64,000 nt of DNA from Cordia subcordata. Lineage: Eukaryota > Streptophyta > Magnoliopsida > Boraginales > Cordiaceae. Positions 1-17,705 of this stretch are shown here, piece by piece; the stretch's first letter is position 1; each line of letters begins with the position of its first letter. A program made the position numbers and the translations under genes. The notes under the pieces are model-generated. The model saw nothing but the letters and a program-made list of their open reading frames with translations. It was not told the origin of the DNA and did no database searches. Location of the stretch: the NCBI GenBank assembly GCA_028554755.1, contig JAPTOF010000006.1, forward strand, positions 738,501 to 802,500, in the 5' to 3' direction.

Positions 1-3000
1 CATAATTGTCTTATTTATCTAATATAAATGGTAGACTTGTTTCGCTGAGAAAAATATACAATCTAACTTGAACAAATATCCGCAAGTGAGTTGTCGGTTA
101 GATTTGGGTCATTCTAGATCAATTCATGCTACCAGTAGATAGATGTTACGAGTGATTCGAGATTGTACGATCTATTGGATAAGGAAAACAATTGATGAAT
201 GAACTAGAAGATTCCCTTCGTTATTGACAAAATAAGGAAGGATATTAAGATGTTATGTCATGCTGACAACTATAATTGCTTTATCGAGATAGACGAGAGT
301 TATCTTTACATCTAAGATCAATATTATATATCAAAAATGGGATTTATACCCTATGTTAGGTTTTTAATCTATTGAATTTCCCTTTTATTCACATTTCGCT
401 ATTTTAATTTGTTGTTTAGTTGTCAGTTATTTATTTTGCTGCTGAATTCCAGCTTAGCAAGGGCACAACCAAGGCCATGTCAGTTTGTTAGTTTACTATT
501 TATTTTCTTTTACTACTTAAGACCCCTCCCTCCCTTTCGTACTTTATTTGTTCGGTTTGTTTGGTCTAAAAACATTCAAAGATTTACAAGTTCCTATCGG
601 TTCGATCCTACTAATCACTTTGTAATCTGTGAAGTAAGAGTAGAATAATTTATTTTTTGTGAATATAGCACCCATCAAGATTAAACACACACGGTTCCAA
701 AGATGGGACCAGCCCAAATGAATTATTTCATGTTTTCCCATTTAGGAGCAATAAAGGCCTTTGTTGTGTGGGATTATGTGTTGTAATGACTTCTGTATTG
801 TATGTTTGTTCAAGTAAATTAAGATAGAAAATGAGGGAGTAGTTTAAGTGATTGAGGCGGTACGTGCCAACTTATATAGCTCATTTTTTATTGACTTATA
901 TAAAAAAATTTAAGAAAAGAAAAACCTCTTTTTTTTTTTTCGTGGTCGTGGGAAAAACAAAATTTTCTTCCGAGGAACTCAAACTTTTATTAGTTTTTTA
1001 ACACAATGGAACAGATGAAGGTTGTTGTTAACTGCAGTACGACTGAGAGGACCAAGGAAACATTTGCATTGCCACTGTTAGAGCCCCAGCTGATGAAGCC
1101 GCTGGCGAGCTCAACGCGTGCAGATGGGGTATATCAGCTAGCTTTATGATTGCAAAAGCAAAAGAAGAAGATGATTGTGTTGAAATCTGAATCACTTTTG
1201 GAGAGCGAAGCATCACGTTTATATATGTGTCAATGTCAATACCCCCCCCCCCCCGCCCCCCACATTTGCATCGTCGATAGCATCTCTTGCCTCATGAGTC
1301 ACATGCCATATATCTTGTGTGAATGTGAATGATCATCAACTACTACATACGTGCTCAATCATTAAAAATCCACTGTGGCATTAATGTTACCTTTAAAAAA
1401 TTTACGCCCGCGTGGCCACCACCATCAAGCATCACTTATTCCCCTAGTTAATTGTCGGCAAGTAACGTGTGGGAGATTTTGATCTCCATACATCGTTATT
1501 GAACAATATTTTGAAATATAATAATTAAAGACACTTAGTATTATGTTTATTAAATTAATTATTATCGTTAAATCTTTCTCGTAGTATTAGTATTGATGGG
1601 TAGGATACGCCAAAGGCCTAGACATTTATTCTCTGATTGTGACAAGCCAGCTGCACCTGCGATCACCACAAAATCAAATTATATATACACGCTGCTGGTG
1701 CTCGGTCACTGTTTGTTGGACACTCTTCTAGCTCCATTCACCTGGCCGCCTTGGGCCACCCATTTTTTTGGGCAGAAATTTTCCAACTTGCGGGGGCTGT
1801 TGCTGGATTTCCACGCCCGTTGGTCCTCTCCCTGGTCGGGCTGCCACTCACGCACATCCCTCGATTTACCTCCCGCCTAGTTAAGGGGCCTCTGGCCAGG
1901 TGGGAAAGGGGTTCTCCTTTGGTTAACCCTTTTTAAGAAATTTTCCAACTTCCATCCTTTTCCTACACGTGTCGTTGTCTCTCTTTCTCTCCCCTCCCTT
2001 TTTATTCGGAACATTGGCTCATCATAATCTTAAAAGTTCGATTTTTTTGTTAAATAAACGCACTTGTCATTAACCTATGCTGGGAAAAAGCAGTTGTGAG
2101 CGCATGTTATGTTGAGTGTTTTATAAAGCACTTATGCTTTCAGCTTCTAGTGAAGCGCAAGAGTTATATTATTAGAAACAAATAAATATATTTCTACTAG
2201 TTGTTCTTGACTCATGTTTAACACATGACCCAAAGTACAAAAGTTTAAAAGGCATGCGTTCTTCCTTTGTGTATGTTTAACTAAAGCATAATCTTTAACT
2301 AAAGCATAATCTTCTTGTTCATATTTCTTATCTTCTTTTTCCTTTTTTTTTTTTTGGGAGTTTGAGGCCAAAAGAACAAATTATTTGGGAGAATGGGTAA
2401 AATTTAAACTTCTTGCAGACCTTATTACAATGACGATCGCACTCCTCGGGTCCTGCATGATGATTCAAATATAATACGCATCAATAAAGGTACAAAGCCA
2501 AATGTTAAAGAGGTATAAATGAGTTTACGGACCTCGTATAATAAGGCTGAATATAATTAAAACTCAAGTGAATAAATGAAAATGGCTAATAAGAGTAAAA
2601 AGTTAAAGAATATATAGAGGAAATGTTAGAGCATCAAATAATGAGAGCTTTGGTGAGGGTGATTGGAGATGGTCGCTCCAAGAGGAGAGAAGGAAACAAA
2701 TGATCATTTAGAATCAAACTTTACGGATTTTTTAGAGGGAAAAAAAAAAAGAGAGTATTATTAGGTATCAAGAAACATTTATATCAAAATTGTTTCATCA
2801 TCTCTTACCCTATGTTTGGATTCAGAGGAGAATGTTTAATAAAGAAAAAGAATTTGGATTGGAGTCAATTTTTTCTTTTAGTCCAGAATATGTTATAAAT
2901 TTATATTAATATTAATATAAGTACAATTCAATAAGAACTAAATATATAAACAAACAGGATCCTAGAAATAATGATAGTCGTAACAAAAACAAAAAAAGAT

Positions 3001-4747
3001 AACCAAACCAATTCGCACGAGTGATGCCACCTGCCTTGCAATTGGCATGTCGTGTTACATATTTAACAATGAGAACACAGTCTAAATATATTAAAAGGTT
3101 GAAATACTACAATTATCAAATAAAAAGAGTCTTCGAACATAGTCTAAACATGTTAAAAGATTAAAATACTACAACCGAACCAACTTACACATCTATATTA
3201 CAAGCGGTAGTCAAAGTCGATGTCAATCCTAAAATGAAAAAATTCAAACGTTTAGATCTGAATTTATTAAAGTCAGATTTGTATAGCTACATTTTGCGTG
3301 ATATATTCTAGGCTCACGGTACAAATTGAATACGTTAAATCCGCCAAAAAAAGAAATACAAATAGATTAAGCTAGAGTTGCGATTCTAACCTCACATTAC
3401 AAATTACATTACGTTAGAATTACGACTTTCTGGTCCCCAATTGTACGAGATACGGGAAAATCTTTTGATACTTTCTAGAAAATAACACGTGGCTTATCTG
3501 ATCATATTTCAACCTGTGGAAACAATCTAAATTCAAGCCAACCAAACGTTGTGACCCTACTTGCTTTGTTTTATTACAATGAGGAGAGGCAAAGGATTGG
3601 GAAAAAAAAAAAGATTACTAAATTATTTAAGAATCTTGGATCGTTCTACGATTGCCAATTCTACACTTTGCCAAGTGCTTTGTCCATTAATTTAATTTTA
3701 ATATGTTGAAAAGCATTGCTTTTCGAGCGATATTCGAAAAAGAATTAATATATAACCAAGTAAATAAAATAAAAGCCCAAAGCGGGGCGCCTGTCGCTTT
3801 TTGTGATTCGCTTTCAATCCAATCCAGAGCCCAGAGCCACAATTTTATTTACTTTATTAGTAAAGCATATGTGCCCTTTTATATTAAAGCACGTTTAAAG
3901 CTTTGTTTGGATCCATTTTTTTAATAAAAGATATGTTTTTTTTAAGAAAGTAATATATACACACATAATTCTTTTTGAAAAAATTAATTTAAATGCTAAA
4001 GAGCATTAATTGCTCGTAAATTCACAAGTAAATCGTAGTAAGGTTAAAAGACATATCAAAACAAATTTGTATTTAAATTTCATTCACATTCTTACAGTCA
4101 TGATATGTCTCTTCCTTTTGAAAAACAATAACTCTTGTAACTTTATTCGTCGATGCCCCCAGAAGGCCAAAAGTTAATAGATGACTAGTATGGAGAATTT
4201 TTCATTGGTTAGGTCATCTTTAACCATCTCTTTAATACATTTCTTAAATAAAAAGAAGTGACACCTAAAATATTTTAAGCCCTGTAGTTTTTACCTTTTA
4301 GGGAGTCAAGCTACGCAAAATCAAAATTAAAATTAAATAAACATAATAAAGTAAAAGAGTGACATAATTAGTGGGAAAGGTTAAATTAAAACAAAATAAA
4401 AACATTGTTAATTAAAATAATAAAATCTGAGATCTTGTATATAAATAACTTTTAATATTTAAAGTTACTTTTTGTGATTATTATTGTTCGTTAAAACAGT
4501 ATCTTATATTAAGTTTTAACATTTCAAATAAAATTTGTATATTATGAACTATGGTTAGGTAAACATAGTTATCATTAAAAGTAACACGTTAGCTAAATAA
4601 TACTGGCATAATAGAATTAGGGATAATTAACGAGGTTGGTTTGGAGGTTGGGGTGAAAGAAAAACAGCAAAATGAAAATCAAAATAGAGAATTTTTAAAT
4701 AAGAAGTATCATTAAAATAAAAATTTCCCGGCCACTTATAATAATTG

Positions 4748-4748
<1 letters not shown>
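1..4748. other. Intergenic, no gene recognised
   Basis: AT-rich DNA with only short, unrecognisable open frames on both strands. Local features are a C-homopolymer at about 1242-1259 and a GC-rich patch at about 1735-1935. The 15-base string AGAAATTTTCCAACT occurs at both edges of that patch (near 1776 and 1936), which may mark an old insertion. The phrase CTATGTTTGGATTC near 2810 matches the left end of the foldback element at 54589-55040, so a truncated copy of that family probably lies here. An open stretch at 1005-1146 encodes 47 codons but resembles no family I know. I see nothing else to annotate. Confidence 0.6.

Positions 4749-4780
<32 letters not shown>
4749..4780. repeat. (AAT)n microsatellite
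   Basis: About ten uninterrupted AAT/TAA units just upstream of the spermine synthase leader. Confidence 0.9.
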
Positions 4781-4785
4781 TACCT

Positions 4786-4924
4786 CATTATATTATGTCA
4801 AACACCAGCTCTTCATTTGTTCATCCCAAAAAGCTGCAGAAAGAAGAGAGAGAATAATAATAAGAAAACTTAAAAAGCAAATTGAAGACCTTCTACTTTC
4901 TTTCGATTCCTTTTCGCGCCTCTG

Positions 4925-4957
<33 letters not shown>

Positions 4958-5912
4958 GATATAGATATAGATATATACACGCACATATCTTTATACTCCC
5001 GCACACCATTCCATATTTGTTGTATCGATTCGCCAGCAACTATTCATCGCACACTGCTCAACCATTCGCAACATGTATGGTTCATTTAAGTTTTTATTCT
5101 TTTGTTTCTATTCCCAATATATATATTTTTATTGTGTCAACATTTACCAATGAATCGTATAATAATTTATATATTTTTGTTGCTTTTCTGATTATGAAGA
5201 ACATAAATGGAAATGAAGAAAAAAGAATTGTTTTTATGTGTTCATAATTGTTTATGCTTTTTCTTGAACCCTAGGTGTATTCTTTTGCCTCGTGGAATTT
5301 GTCTTGGTGTAATTTTCTTGAACATAAAGCTCAGCTTCAGTATCTTGATTACATGCATAAATACGGCTAGAATTTGCTTTCATTTTAATTTATAGTGATA
5401 TGTAATTGATTTGGTAACTGTTGAGGAATATTTATTGCGCGTGGATGCTATGCAGTTGTTTGTTGTAATAATTGTACTTCTGGCTTGGAAATTTTATTGT
5501 GGTTTAATTGCTTCCATTTTAATTAACGGGATCATCTTTAATTTATAGAAAATTAAAAGGAAATAGAAATAATTATAGGGAAATCTAACTTGAGTTTCCT
5601 ATTATAGTTTACCCCTCTTCAGTTTTAGGTAAATTTTTTTCGAGATTTTTGCTTACTTTGCAGTGTAATTATTACTAAACTAATTTAAATGCTGATTTCC
5701 TTTCTTACTTCGTTTCAAGTCTTGTATATATAGTTGATTATTGCAATAGGAGAAAAGTGGGAAAAGAGGTGCAAAATCGTTTCTTCAATTGTAGAACACT
5801 TGCTGTCTCCTTTTTTTTTTCCTTTTAATTTGTCGTAGATAGAATATTATGGCTTATTGAGTTTTTGTATTGAATTCTCAGAGACTGGAGCCGGAGAAGA
5901 AGAAGATAATTT
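4786..5912 (+). promoter_or_regulatory. Promoter and 5' leader with leader intron of spermine synthase
   Basis: A TATA-like TTATATTATG at about 4787 is followed by a pyrimidine-rich leader. The leader holds a (CT)n run at about 4921-4948 that passes into (TA)n and (GATA)n up to about 4975. A plausible leader intron runs from a GTATGG donor at about 5075 to the TTCTCAG acceptor ending at 5881, which leaves 31 bases of leader before the start codon. The donor is a guess; the acceptor has the expected T-rich tract. The compound microsatellite sits in transcribed leader and is likely length-polymorphic. Confidence 0.5.
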
Positions 5913-10271
<4,359 letters not shown>

Positions 10272-11773
10272 GTGTTTCCACAATCCGGCTGAAAGAGTGC
10301 ATGTTCTAAGCTGATTCTTTTAGGATCGCTTTTTTAGTTTCCACATTTTGGATCTATACATGCATTAGATGTGTGGATCCTGCTGTGACTTCTGCATTAG
10401 AGGTGTTAGGAAGTTTTTGATTTTGAGCTAGTAATACTCATTGAATAACTACGTTGATGACGATGTATTGCTATTATCATATGCACATGTGGAATTGCAA
10501 ATTTGGACTATAAGATATTGATTTGCAGGATTGTGTTCTTTCTTATCGCATGATGCTATATGCTTGCAGCTTTTTTAGTTGCAGTTCGACAGTAAAGGTG
10601 CTCTATATCGGTTTCACGAAATATAATATATAAAAGAGCGGACGTGCATTTTTTATGTTTGTCACATGTCCTTGTTATTTTACCAAATAAGTCATTATCT
10701 AACCTTTTCTTTTCATCAAAAAAGCTTTTAGTTCATCCCTTCTATTCACGTACAATTATTTTCTAATCTAAACTTTTATGTTGACCAAGAAACAACATTG
10801 TTCCATATTTATTGATCTTTTTCGTCTTAAAGTAACATTAAAGAGATCTTGATTAGTCTTTGAAAATTGGTTCTTTTTTGCATAAAATCTATATTTATGT
10901 ATATTATACGAAGTAGAATTTGTGTCATTTTTTGGGGTCAAAATTTGTGTCATATTTATTAGTAACGCTACATGTTTTCATCTTATGAATTTTTTATCCC
11001 CAAAGTCACTTCGTAATTGAACACTGTTCAAGTAATTGCCCGTGAAAAATTATTTTTTCAATTTAAGTGCGGCATTATTTTTGGTAAAATAAAAATTATT
11101 TTCTAATTTAATTTTTTGTCGTGATTGAGAATTTTATATTTTGACCAAGTTGTTTGTATTTGCATCTAATCTATCTATAGCTATATACAGGAGAAGTTCC
11201 ATTTTGAGAATTGAATACCGAGTGGCACTTCAACATTAAAAAAATTTAGTTATTAATGCATATAAATATCACTTTTAGAAAATTTTGAGTTATGCATTTT
11301 TGAATTTGAATAGCATATAATATAAAAATTAATAGATAAGTGTTATTTAATTGCCAATTGGAGCCTTTTATTCTCCTCAAAATTTAAATATGTTTGTAAT
11401 ATTACAAAATTATAAAATGAATTTTCAAGTGCATGTAATTGTTACCTCTTGTTTGTTTTGTTGTGACCTTAGTGGGACAAAGAGAATTTGAATCTCATTA
11501 CAATATACCTTCTCTCAAAATTATCAACGGATTTATGTCCATAATAAAGTCATCAGAATTTTCATATATCATCTCTGGTTTTACTCCAAAGTTAAACAAA
11601 AAATATAATAAAATAAAAAGACAACTAACCCTGGTAAGAAATTATCTGTATATATATATATTATATTCTGAAATTAGAGAATCGCAAGAACATCAAAATT
11701 CAAATACACTTATGGTTTTGTAGACCATTGTAACCCTCCCATATTTGATAATTTTGACATAGTAATAATCTTA
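10272..11773. other. 3' flank of spermine synthase and intergenic DNA
   Basis: Contains the presumed 3' untranslated region just after the stop codon, then AT-rich DNA with short open frames that resemble nothing. No gene or RNA recognised. Confidence 0.5.
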
Positions 11774-11996
11774 GGGCCTGTTTGGACTTATTTTTTTTCA
11801 AGGAAAAATATTTTTTTTCTTAAAAAAATTACATTAAATTTGTGATAACTATTTAATTTAATTTTAAAAAAATAAAATTCTGAAAAAGTTCAAATACAAT
11901 TTTTTTTAAAAGACAAAATTTTTAACTTTTCAAAAATACTATTTTTTAAAAGTAATTAAAAAAATATTTAAAAAAATCAATTTAAACAGACCTTAA
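11774..11996. mobile_element. Tourist/PIF-like MITE
   Basis: About 220 bp of T-rich then A-rich DNA that can fold back on itself. The left end reads GGGCCTGTTTGGA and the right end TTTAAACAGACC, which are imperfect inverted repeats. Both ends are bordered by TTA, the usual target duplication of PIF/Harbinger elements. There is no coding capacity. The family name is inferred from the ends and the target site. Confidence 0.6.
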
Positions 11997-12164
11997 AAAA
12001 GATTCAAAAGTAAGTTATTAAAATCGAATAATAAGACCACTTAATGGATTGTAGTGTAGTCACCGTCGAGTCGCGCCCCGCGCGCGCGCATTCACAAAGA
12101 CTGAAAAATAAGATGAACAAAATCTAGTAATAGTCCTTCGCACCCCCAGGCCGGGTGGGTCAAT

Positions 12165-13124
12165 TTGACAAAGATCCCAAAAGCGTGCAATTATAACCTC
12201 TCACTCTCAACAATGACAGACTTCACTTGCCACGTTGCCACTCCTGGTCGGCGACAAACAAAAAGGCCCTCCACAACAACATCATCATCATCCACATCAA
12301 CAACAACGAACGTCTCTCTCCTCACCATATCTGGTATGTTATGTTATATATGTCTTCTTTCGTATTCTTTCTCTTCTGATTCTAAGCCTATCATTATCTT
12401 TCTTTAAGGTTCCAGATTCCCCTTTCCTTAAAAAAACTCTGAAAAGTTAATAACATAAAAAGGAAAGAGAGAAAAAAAAAAAAAAAGAACAAGATGAAGA
12501 AAAAGGAGTAACTCTTTTTTTTTTTCCTCCCTATCTCCGATTGGGATCATCACCTCTTGATTGTTTTCATCACCACACAGCTCAAATATGTATACAATTT
12601 ATGAAAAAGTTTAATCTTTTTCTTTTTGTTGTGATCATGTTTATGGATCTTTATCATTAGGCATGTTTGATTTATGCGTTACGTCCGATCAAGGTCTTTG
12701 TTTTATTTGTTCTTTTGTTTATTATCTTCCACTTCTTTTGCCTTATTGCCGTGAACGAGCATTTTCGCGGATTAGCTTTACCAGTTAATTCAAATGCTTT
12801 ACCTTTAAAATGTTGTTTTCATGGTTTGATTATCATGACTCCAATGTTTAACGTGACAGGTAATGACGACTTTATCATCGTGCGAAATCCCATTGTGTGT
12901 GAAAAATTTATAATCTTGAAGTAAAAAGGGGGCAGCTTTAAATTGAGACACTAGAGAGTTGCATTTTAGAATGTTTATTCAGGACACAAATTGATAAATA
13001 CGACGGAAAAGAATCTTTTTCGATGATTATTAGTTTCATTGTTCTATGATTTCGTTAACGTTATTAAGTTAATCTTGTTTATCAGGTTCGACATCTGCTA
13101 ATTAAGGCCAGAGTAGTTGATTAG
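12165..13124 (+). promoter_or_regulatory. Leader and leader intron of the PP2C gene
   Basis: A CAA/ATC-rich leader segment (about 12260-12333) ends at a good donor, CTG|GTATGT at 12334. A matching acceptor TTATCAG ends at 13085, leaving 39 leader bases before the start codon. The in-frame TAG directly before the ATG (GATTAGATG) supports the chosen start. The transcription start is not clear. Confidence 0.45.
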
Positions 13125-16100
13125 ATGGTATGCAGCAGCTGCATTAGGTCTCTGACTCTTCGAGCTGGACTTATCGGGAGAACTGCTAAGAGGAGAGAGA
13201 ATAGCTACATACTCAGAAGCTTGAATACAACTCGGACTTTAACATACTCGTGGCGTTCTAAGTATTGGACAACACGAAAGATGATGGTGGATACGAGTGC
13301 AAGTGATAGGCAGCGACAACTTGTTGATAATTTGCAGGACAAAGATGGTGATGGAGGTTATGCTAGCGGAGGATGGAAGAGGTGATTTGGTCTAACTACG
13401 TTTCTTCTGATATGATTTGCTAATAAATATTGAGACTCAAATACAATAAGTAGATGCAATTAGACCTGTTGGACTAAGAAATAACATAGACTCTGTAGGG
13501 CCATTGCCATTTTCCAATGTGCTTTTGTGAAGCCAGTGTGTAATAAACATGCACGCAGTTGTTAGATAATATTTTCCTGGTTTTTGTTTAAACGTATAAT
13601 TAGTGTAACATTCAAAGAAAAAATATAGAACATATAATTACTGATTGTATTGAGTGTTAACTTTTGCTTGCAGAGGAATTATCTTGAGCAGCATTGCTAG
13701 ATTTCAACCAAAAAAAAAAGAAAAAAAAAAGAAAAAGCACCATTATTATTAACCTGCCTGCACTCTCTGCAACTGATTGCCAAAAGTTTGTCACAATTGA
13801 TAATGTAGCTGTCATACTGGGTATCTTCTTTTAGATATCACATAAAAGGCGCTGGACCTTTTGAGGCTTTTAGTACTATAACAACTGTTGGCATAGCCTT
13901 GAGTATTCTGGTGTTTGAGTCATAATTTTTTGCTTGGCATCCATGTAGTTGAGACCCAAAAGCAAATAATATTTACAATATGTTGTGTAGATCTCTATCA
14001 ATATGTCAGCATTTCAATATGTAATAATATCCTATTCTGTTGTTGATTCTAATATTACCAATTGGGCTCTCTGATCTCCACTTCCTTGTTTTATTTATGT
14101 TTTTATTTGTGTGCCTATATTTGGTTTGGCCTAATATACTGAGACTCTTTTCAATTGGCAGTGAAGATGGAAGATTGAGTTGCGGGTATTCCAGTTTTAG
14201 AGGAAAGAGAGCTACAATGGAGGATTTCTATGACATTAAAACTTCCAAAATTGATGGGCGGACAATCTGTTTGTTTGGAATATTTGACGGTTAGATCTTC
14301 TCTGGTCGTTGTCCTCCCTGAAGCCTGAGTCAGTAATATTTTTTAAAGAACTTTTTGAGGGCCAAACAGATTTTTAACTAGAATCTTTTATGCATTCACT
14401 GGGATATGCCTAAGAGAAAGTCTTTAGTGTCAGAAGCTTAAGTACACTGAAACATGAATAAATAAAGGGGTAAATATTTATTTTAATTTTTGTGGGTCCC
14501 TTGCCCTGTGGAGATCTGAAGTGTTTATTTTGTTTTCTCTATGTAGTTGTAAATGCATATCTATCTTCTATCCATTTAGTATATGTGTGTGTGTGTGTGT
14601 GTGTGTAATCATGATTAGCTAGCTCGATAATTCCATGAGCCTAGTAATGCTCAAAGGACCACTTGTGAACTCTAGATTGACAATTTGTCATAAGATGTAT
14701 TTATGCTAAAACACTGTCCATGCACAATAAACATGCTACACTTATCCATTTCTCTAATGATGAGCATGATGTCACAACAGGGCATGGTGGTTCTCGTGCA
14801 GCTGAGTATTTGAAGAAACATCTCTTTGAGAATCTTATGAAACATCCAGAATTCTTGACGAATACAAAATTGGCTATAAGTGAGTCAAGAGCCAGCATTT
14901 TCATTCCTATGCATTGGTTTCTTCCGGCTGGCATCAGGATGGCTAGACATATCCTGCAGAATTATTCTCTGAAGCTAAATACAGCTACTACTGTGCATCA
15001 GAATCCGTTGAAGTTAATAGGGGGATTATATAAAATTCACTATGCATTTTGTGCCTCCATTGCTTCCACAGATTTGTTTATGCATATTTATCCTTTTGCA
15101 CATAACATTTCTTTCATCCAATGTCATGTGCTTCAGGTGAAACATATAAACAGACAGACATGGCCTTTTTGGAGTCTGAAAAAGATACTTTTGGAGATGA
15201 TGGGTCTACTGCCTCAACAGCATTTCTAGTTGGTAACCATTTATATGTTGCCAATGTTGGAGATTCAAGGACTGTCATATCCAAGGCTGGGAAAGGTACT
15301 TTCTAGTTGAATATTGGCCTTGTGGGTTGGTAGTTGAATCATTCTGGAAAGAACTTTGAGATATTCACAGAATAGATTGTTCAGAATTGATTAATCATTT
15401 ATTAGAAGTTATTATAGAATGTGAATGAGAGCTCTGCAGAAATTGAAATTGTGAAGAAGTTCCACCTGTGAACAAATTAACTTTGTTGAGTAGCTATTGA
15501 AAAAAAACATTGGGTGTGGCTACCTAAGCACTTCCTGTTAGTGCGTATTGCGTAATATAAATAGAAAATGCACCCTCTCTAAAGCGTGTTGGATTTTCAA
15601 AGAGGAAGATTTTGTTTTTATTTCGGGTTGTATTTATTCCAGTCACAATCATTTCCCATAAAACTACTATGAGTTGCAGCCAGAAGCACAGAGATTATAT
15701 ATTCAGATTTTATTTCTGGCTTCTGGATGTCCTTCTTTATGTGCATTTCTTCTGTTCTTCGGCTATTATATCTAATTATTTCTCCACAAAAGAAGTAATG
15801 TTGTAAATGAGTGTGATCCTTGCATTTTTTTACTGAAACAATGCATTTACAAAGATTTTTGCTTTACGTTCTCAAACATAAATGGTACATAGCCTTTTAA
15901 AATGCAATCAGGAAAATTTCTAAAAATCTAATGTACATATTAGGCGTATTTATAACAGCAAGATACAAGTTCAGAAAAATAATTTGAAAGTAGTAACATT
16001 TAGCTGTAAAGTTCAAATGATTTACTTTTCCTGCTTGACAGCGATTCCCCTCTCTGAGGATCACAAACCAAATAGAAGTGATGAGCGTAAAAGAATTGAA

Positions 16101-17705
16101 GGCGCTGGAGGTGTTGTAATGTGGGCAGGTAAGGCTCTTCTAATTTGTGGAAGATTTTTCTCTTTTGATTCTTTTTGCAAATTTGGCAAGAAGGTGGCTG
16201 TGGCAAGGATATTATTAAAGGCCATGCATCTTGTGAGAAAAGTGATAACTTGTGCAGCCTGAAGTCATTCCAATCTGATTGAGCTTAGTAAAGACCTTGT
16301 GTTTAGTACTTGAATTGACAGCAACTATTGGTGACTAACTATTTAATGAAAAATTTTGAATCAGAATCCATGTCCCTTATGAAGTCAATCCAATAAAATT
16401 GAGCTTATGTATGGGTAATCCCCAATCCTGTCCCAAAGCACGGTAGATGGGCAGGGTTCTCCCATCCTGTGGTTTTTGAAGTGGTTCTTCCCTTTTACCT
16501 GTGTTCTCATACGGCTACTCATGGATTTGCGTGTTTATTGGTTATTATAATGAGAAAGTATGAACTTAATGGAATCCATAGGGACGAGTGAGTAGGTCAA
16601 GTGGTTGAGACTATTCACCCAAGAGTATGACCTTGGTTCAAATCCCATTGGGGGTGGGGCGTCGGGTTGGGAGTGCGAAAAAAGAAAAGAAAAATGGAAC
16701 TTGATGGAATGCATAATGCTCTTGATTGAAAGTAGCAGATTCACACTCTAGCTGGCATCTAGTAGTAGTTTACGAAGCATTATATTACCATGATGGTGTC
16801 TTTCTGTTCCTAAAGCACAACCAAAATAGTTGATGATATCTGGGCCTAGCCAGTCTATGCTTAATACTGATACTGTCAGGTACTTGGAGGGTTGGAGGCG
16901 TCCTAGCAATGTCCCGAGCTTTTGGCAACCGTATGCTGAAGCAATTTGTAGTGGCTGAACCTGAGATTCAGGTACTTCCCAGAAACCGGAGAGAACAATG
17001 AGTTTTATGCTGCTCAATTGCTGACACATGAAATTTTCTTGGTTGTGAATGATTCTCTCAAGGGAGCTGCTAGAATTAATCTCCAATACTTTATGACAAC
17101 TGGCATGGTTTCCTTTGTCAATTTAGTTGTTCAACTTGTTTCTTTCCTTGATACAGGATCAAGAGATCGATGAAGAACTTGAGTTGCTTGTGCTTGCAAC
17201 AGATGGTCTCTGGGATGTAGTACCTAATGAGGTGAGCATCATGATTTATGACAATTGTGGCTTCCTTTGTTTTTTAGATAAGGACATTATAGTTGCTCAT
17301 ATACCTTCTGAAAATGTATCACTTATCTTACTAGTGAGGTGCTCGAAAATGTTTCCACTAAAATCAGGTTAGCTTCATGTTTTGAGAACCTTGTGAGAAA
17401 TAGATACATGGAATTGGTAGCAATGTTAAAATAACCCAAGCGGCCCCCGCAAAAGGTTCCAAGCCTGTGGAACACATCGTTTACATTAGTGTACGACACT
17501 TCATATTATTCACTGAGCTAGCCTTTGTTGTGTGCACTGATTTCAGGATGCTGTCTCACTTGCACGAACAGAAGAAGAACCCGAAGCAGCGGCTCGGAAG
17601 TTGACCGAGACTGCTTTTGCTCATGGTAGTGCCGACAATATCACTTGCATTGTGGTGAAATTTCAACAAAAGGAGGCCAATGAAGTGAAAACCCAGCCAC
17701 GTTGA
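13125..17705 (+). CDS. Protein phosphatase 2C (PP2C76-like)
   Basis: Mn/Mg-dependent serine/threonine phosphatase of the PPM family. Coding exons: 13125-13381, 14162-14289, 14781-14879, 15137-15295, 16042-16128, 16880-16971, 17157-17231, 17547-17705; all GT-AG, total 351 aa. The domain runs from about residue 90 to 340 with the expected metal-binding and core motifs: MEDF (105-108), DGHGG (128-132), GSTAST (184-189), DGLWD (290-294) and GSADNI (326-331). No catalytic residue is missing. The first 85 residues form a basic, Ser/Arg-rich extension ([15 protein letters not shown]...) that could be a targeting sequence or a tail; it contains no membrane segment. Sequence and neighbours fit Arabidopsis At5g53140 (PP2C 76) as remembered. 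It is not a clade A, ABA co-receptor type PP2C as far as I can judge. An SINE and a (TG)n run lie in its introns. Confidence 0.92.
14584..14606. repeat. (TG)n microsatellite
   Basis: Eleven TG units in the second coding intron of the PP2C gene. Confidence 0.9.
16580..16697 (+). mobile_element. tRNA-derived SINE with target site duplication
   Basis: A tRNA-like head carries an A-box (TAGGTCAAGTGGTTGAGA) and a B-box (GGTTCAAATCC), then a G-rich body (GGGGGTGGGGCGTCGGG) and an A-rich tail. It is flanked by an imperfect 17-bp duplication: AACTTAATGGAATCCAT at 16563-16579 and AACTTGATGGAATGCAT at 16698-16714. The two mismatches suggest an old insertion. It sits in the 751-bp PP2C intron between coding exons 5 and 6. 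It is related to the minus-strand copy at 48532-48639 and looks Au-SINE-like, by memory only. Confidence 0.85.

Noticed and set aside
1005..1146. A 47-codon open frame beginning MEQMKVVV
   Set aside because: Short, no recognisable family, no supporting splice or promoter context; possibly a remnant of a gene but not supportable.
1593..1936. GC-rich stretch with overlapping open frames (HLFSDCDKPAAPA...)
   Set aside because: Two overlapping frames of similar length and no domain; better explained by local base composition or an old insertion than by a gene.
4882..5247. 121-residue open frame upstream of spermine synthase
   Set aside because: Its middle is a translated (CT)n/(TA)n microsatellite (SLSLSLYIYRYRY) and it lies in the leader and leader intron.
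14720..15229. A 169-residue open frame overlapping PP2C exons 3 and 4
   Set aside because: It reads through an intron with good GT and AG signals. Past residue 53 it loses all PP2C similarity and is out of frame with exon 4; the spliced model restores the complete domain.
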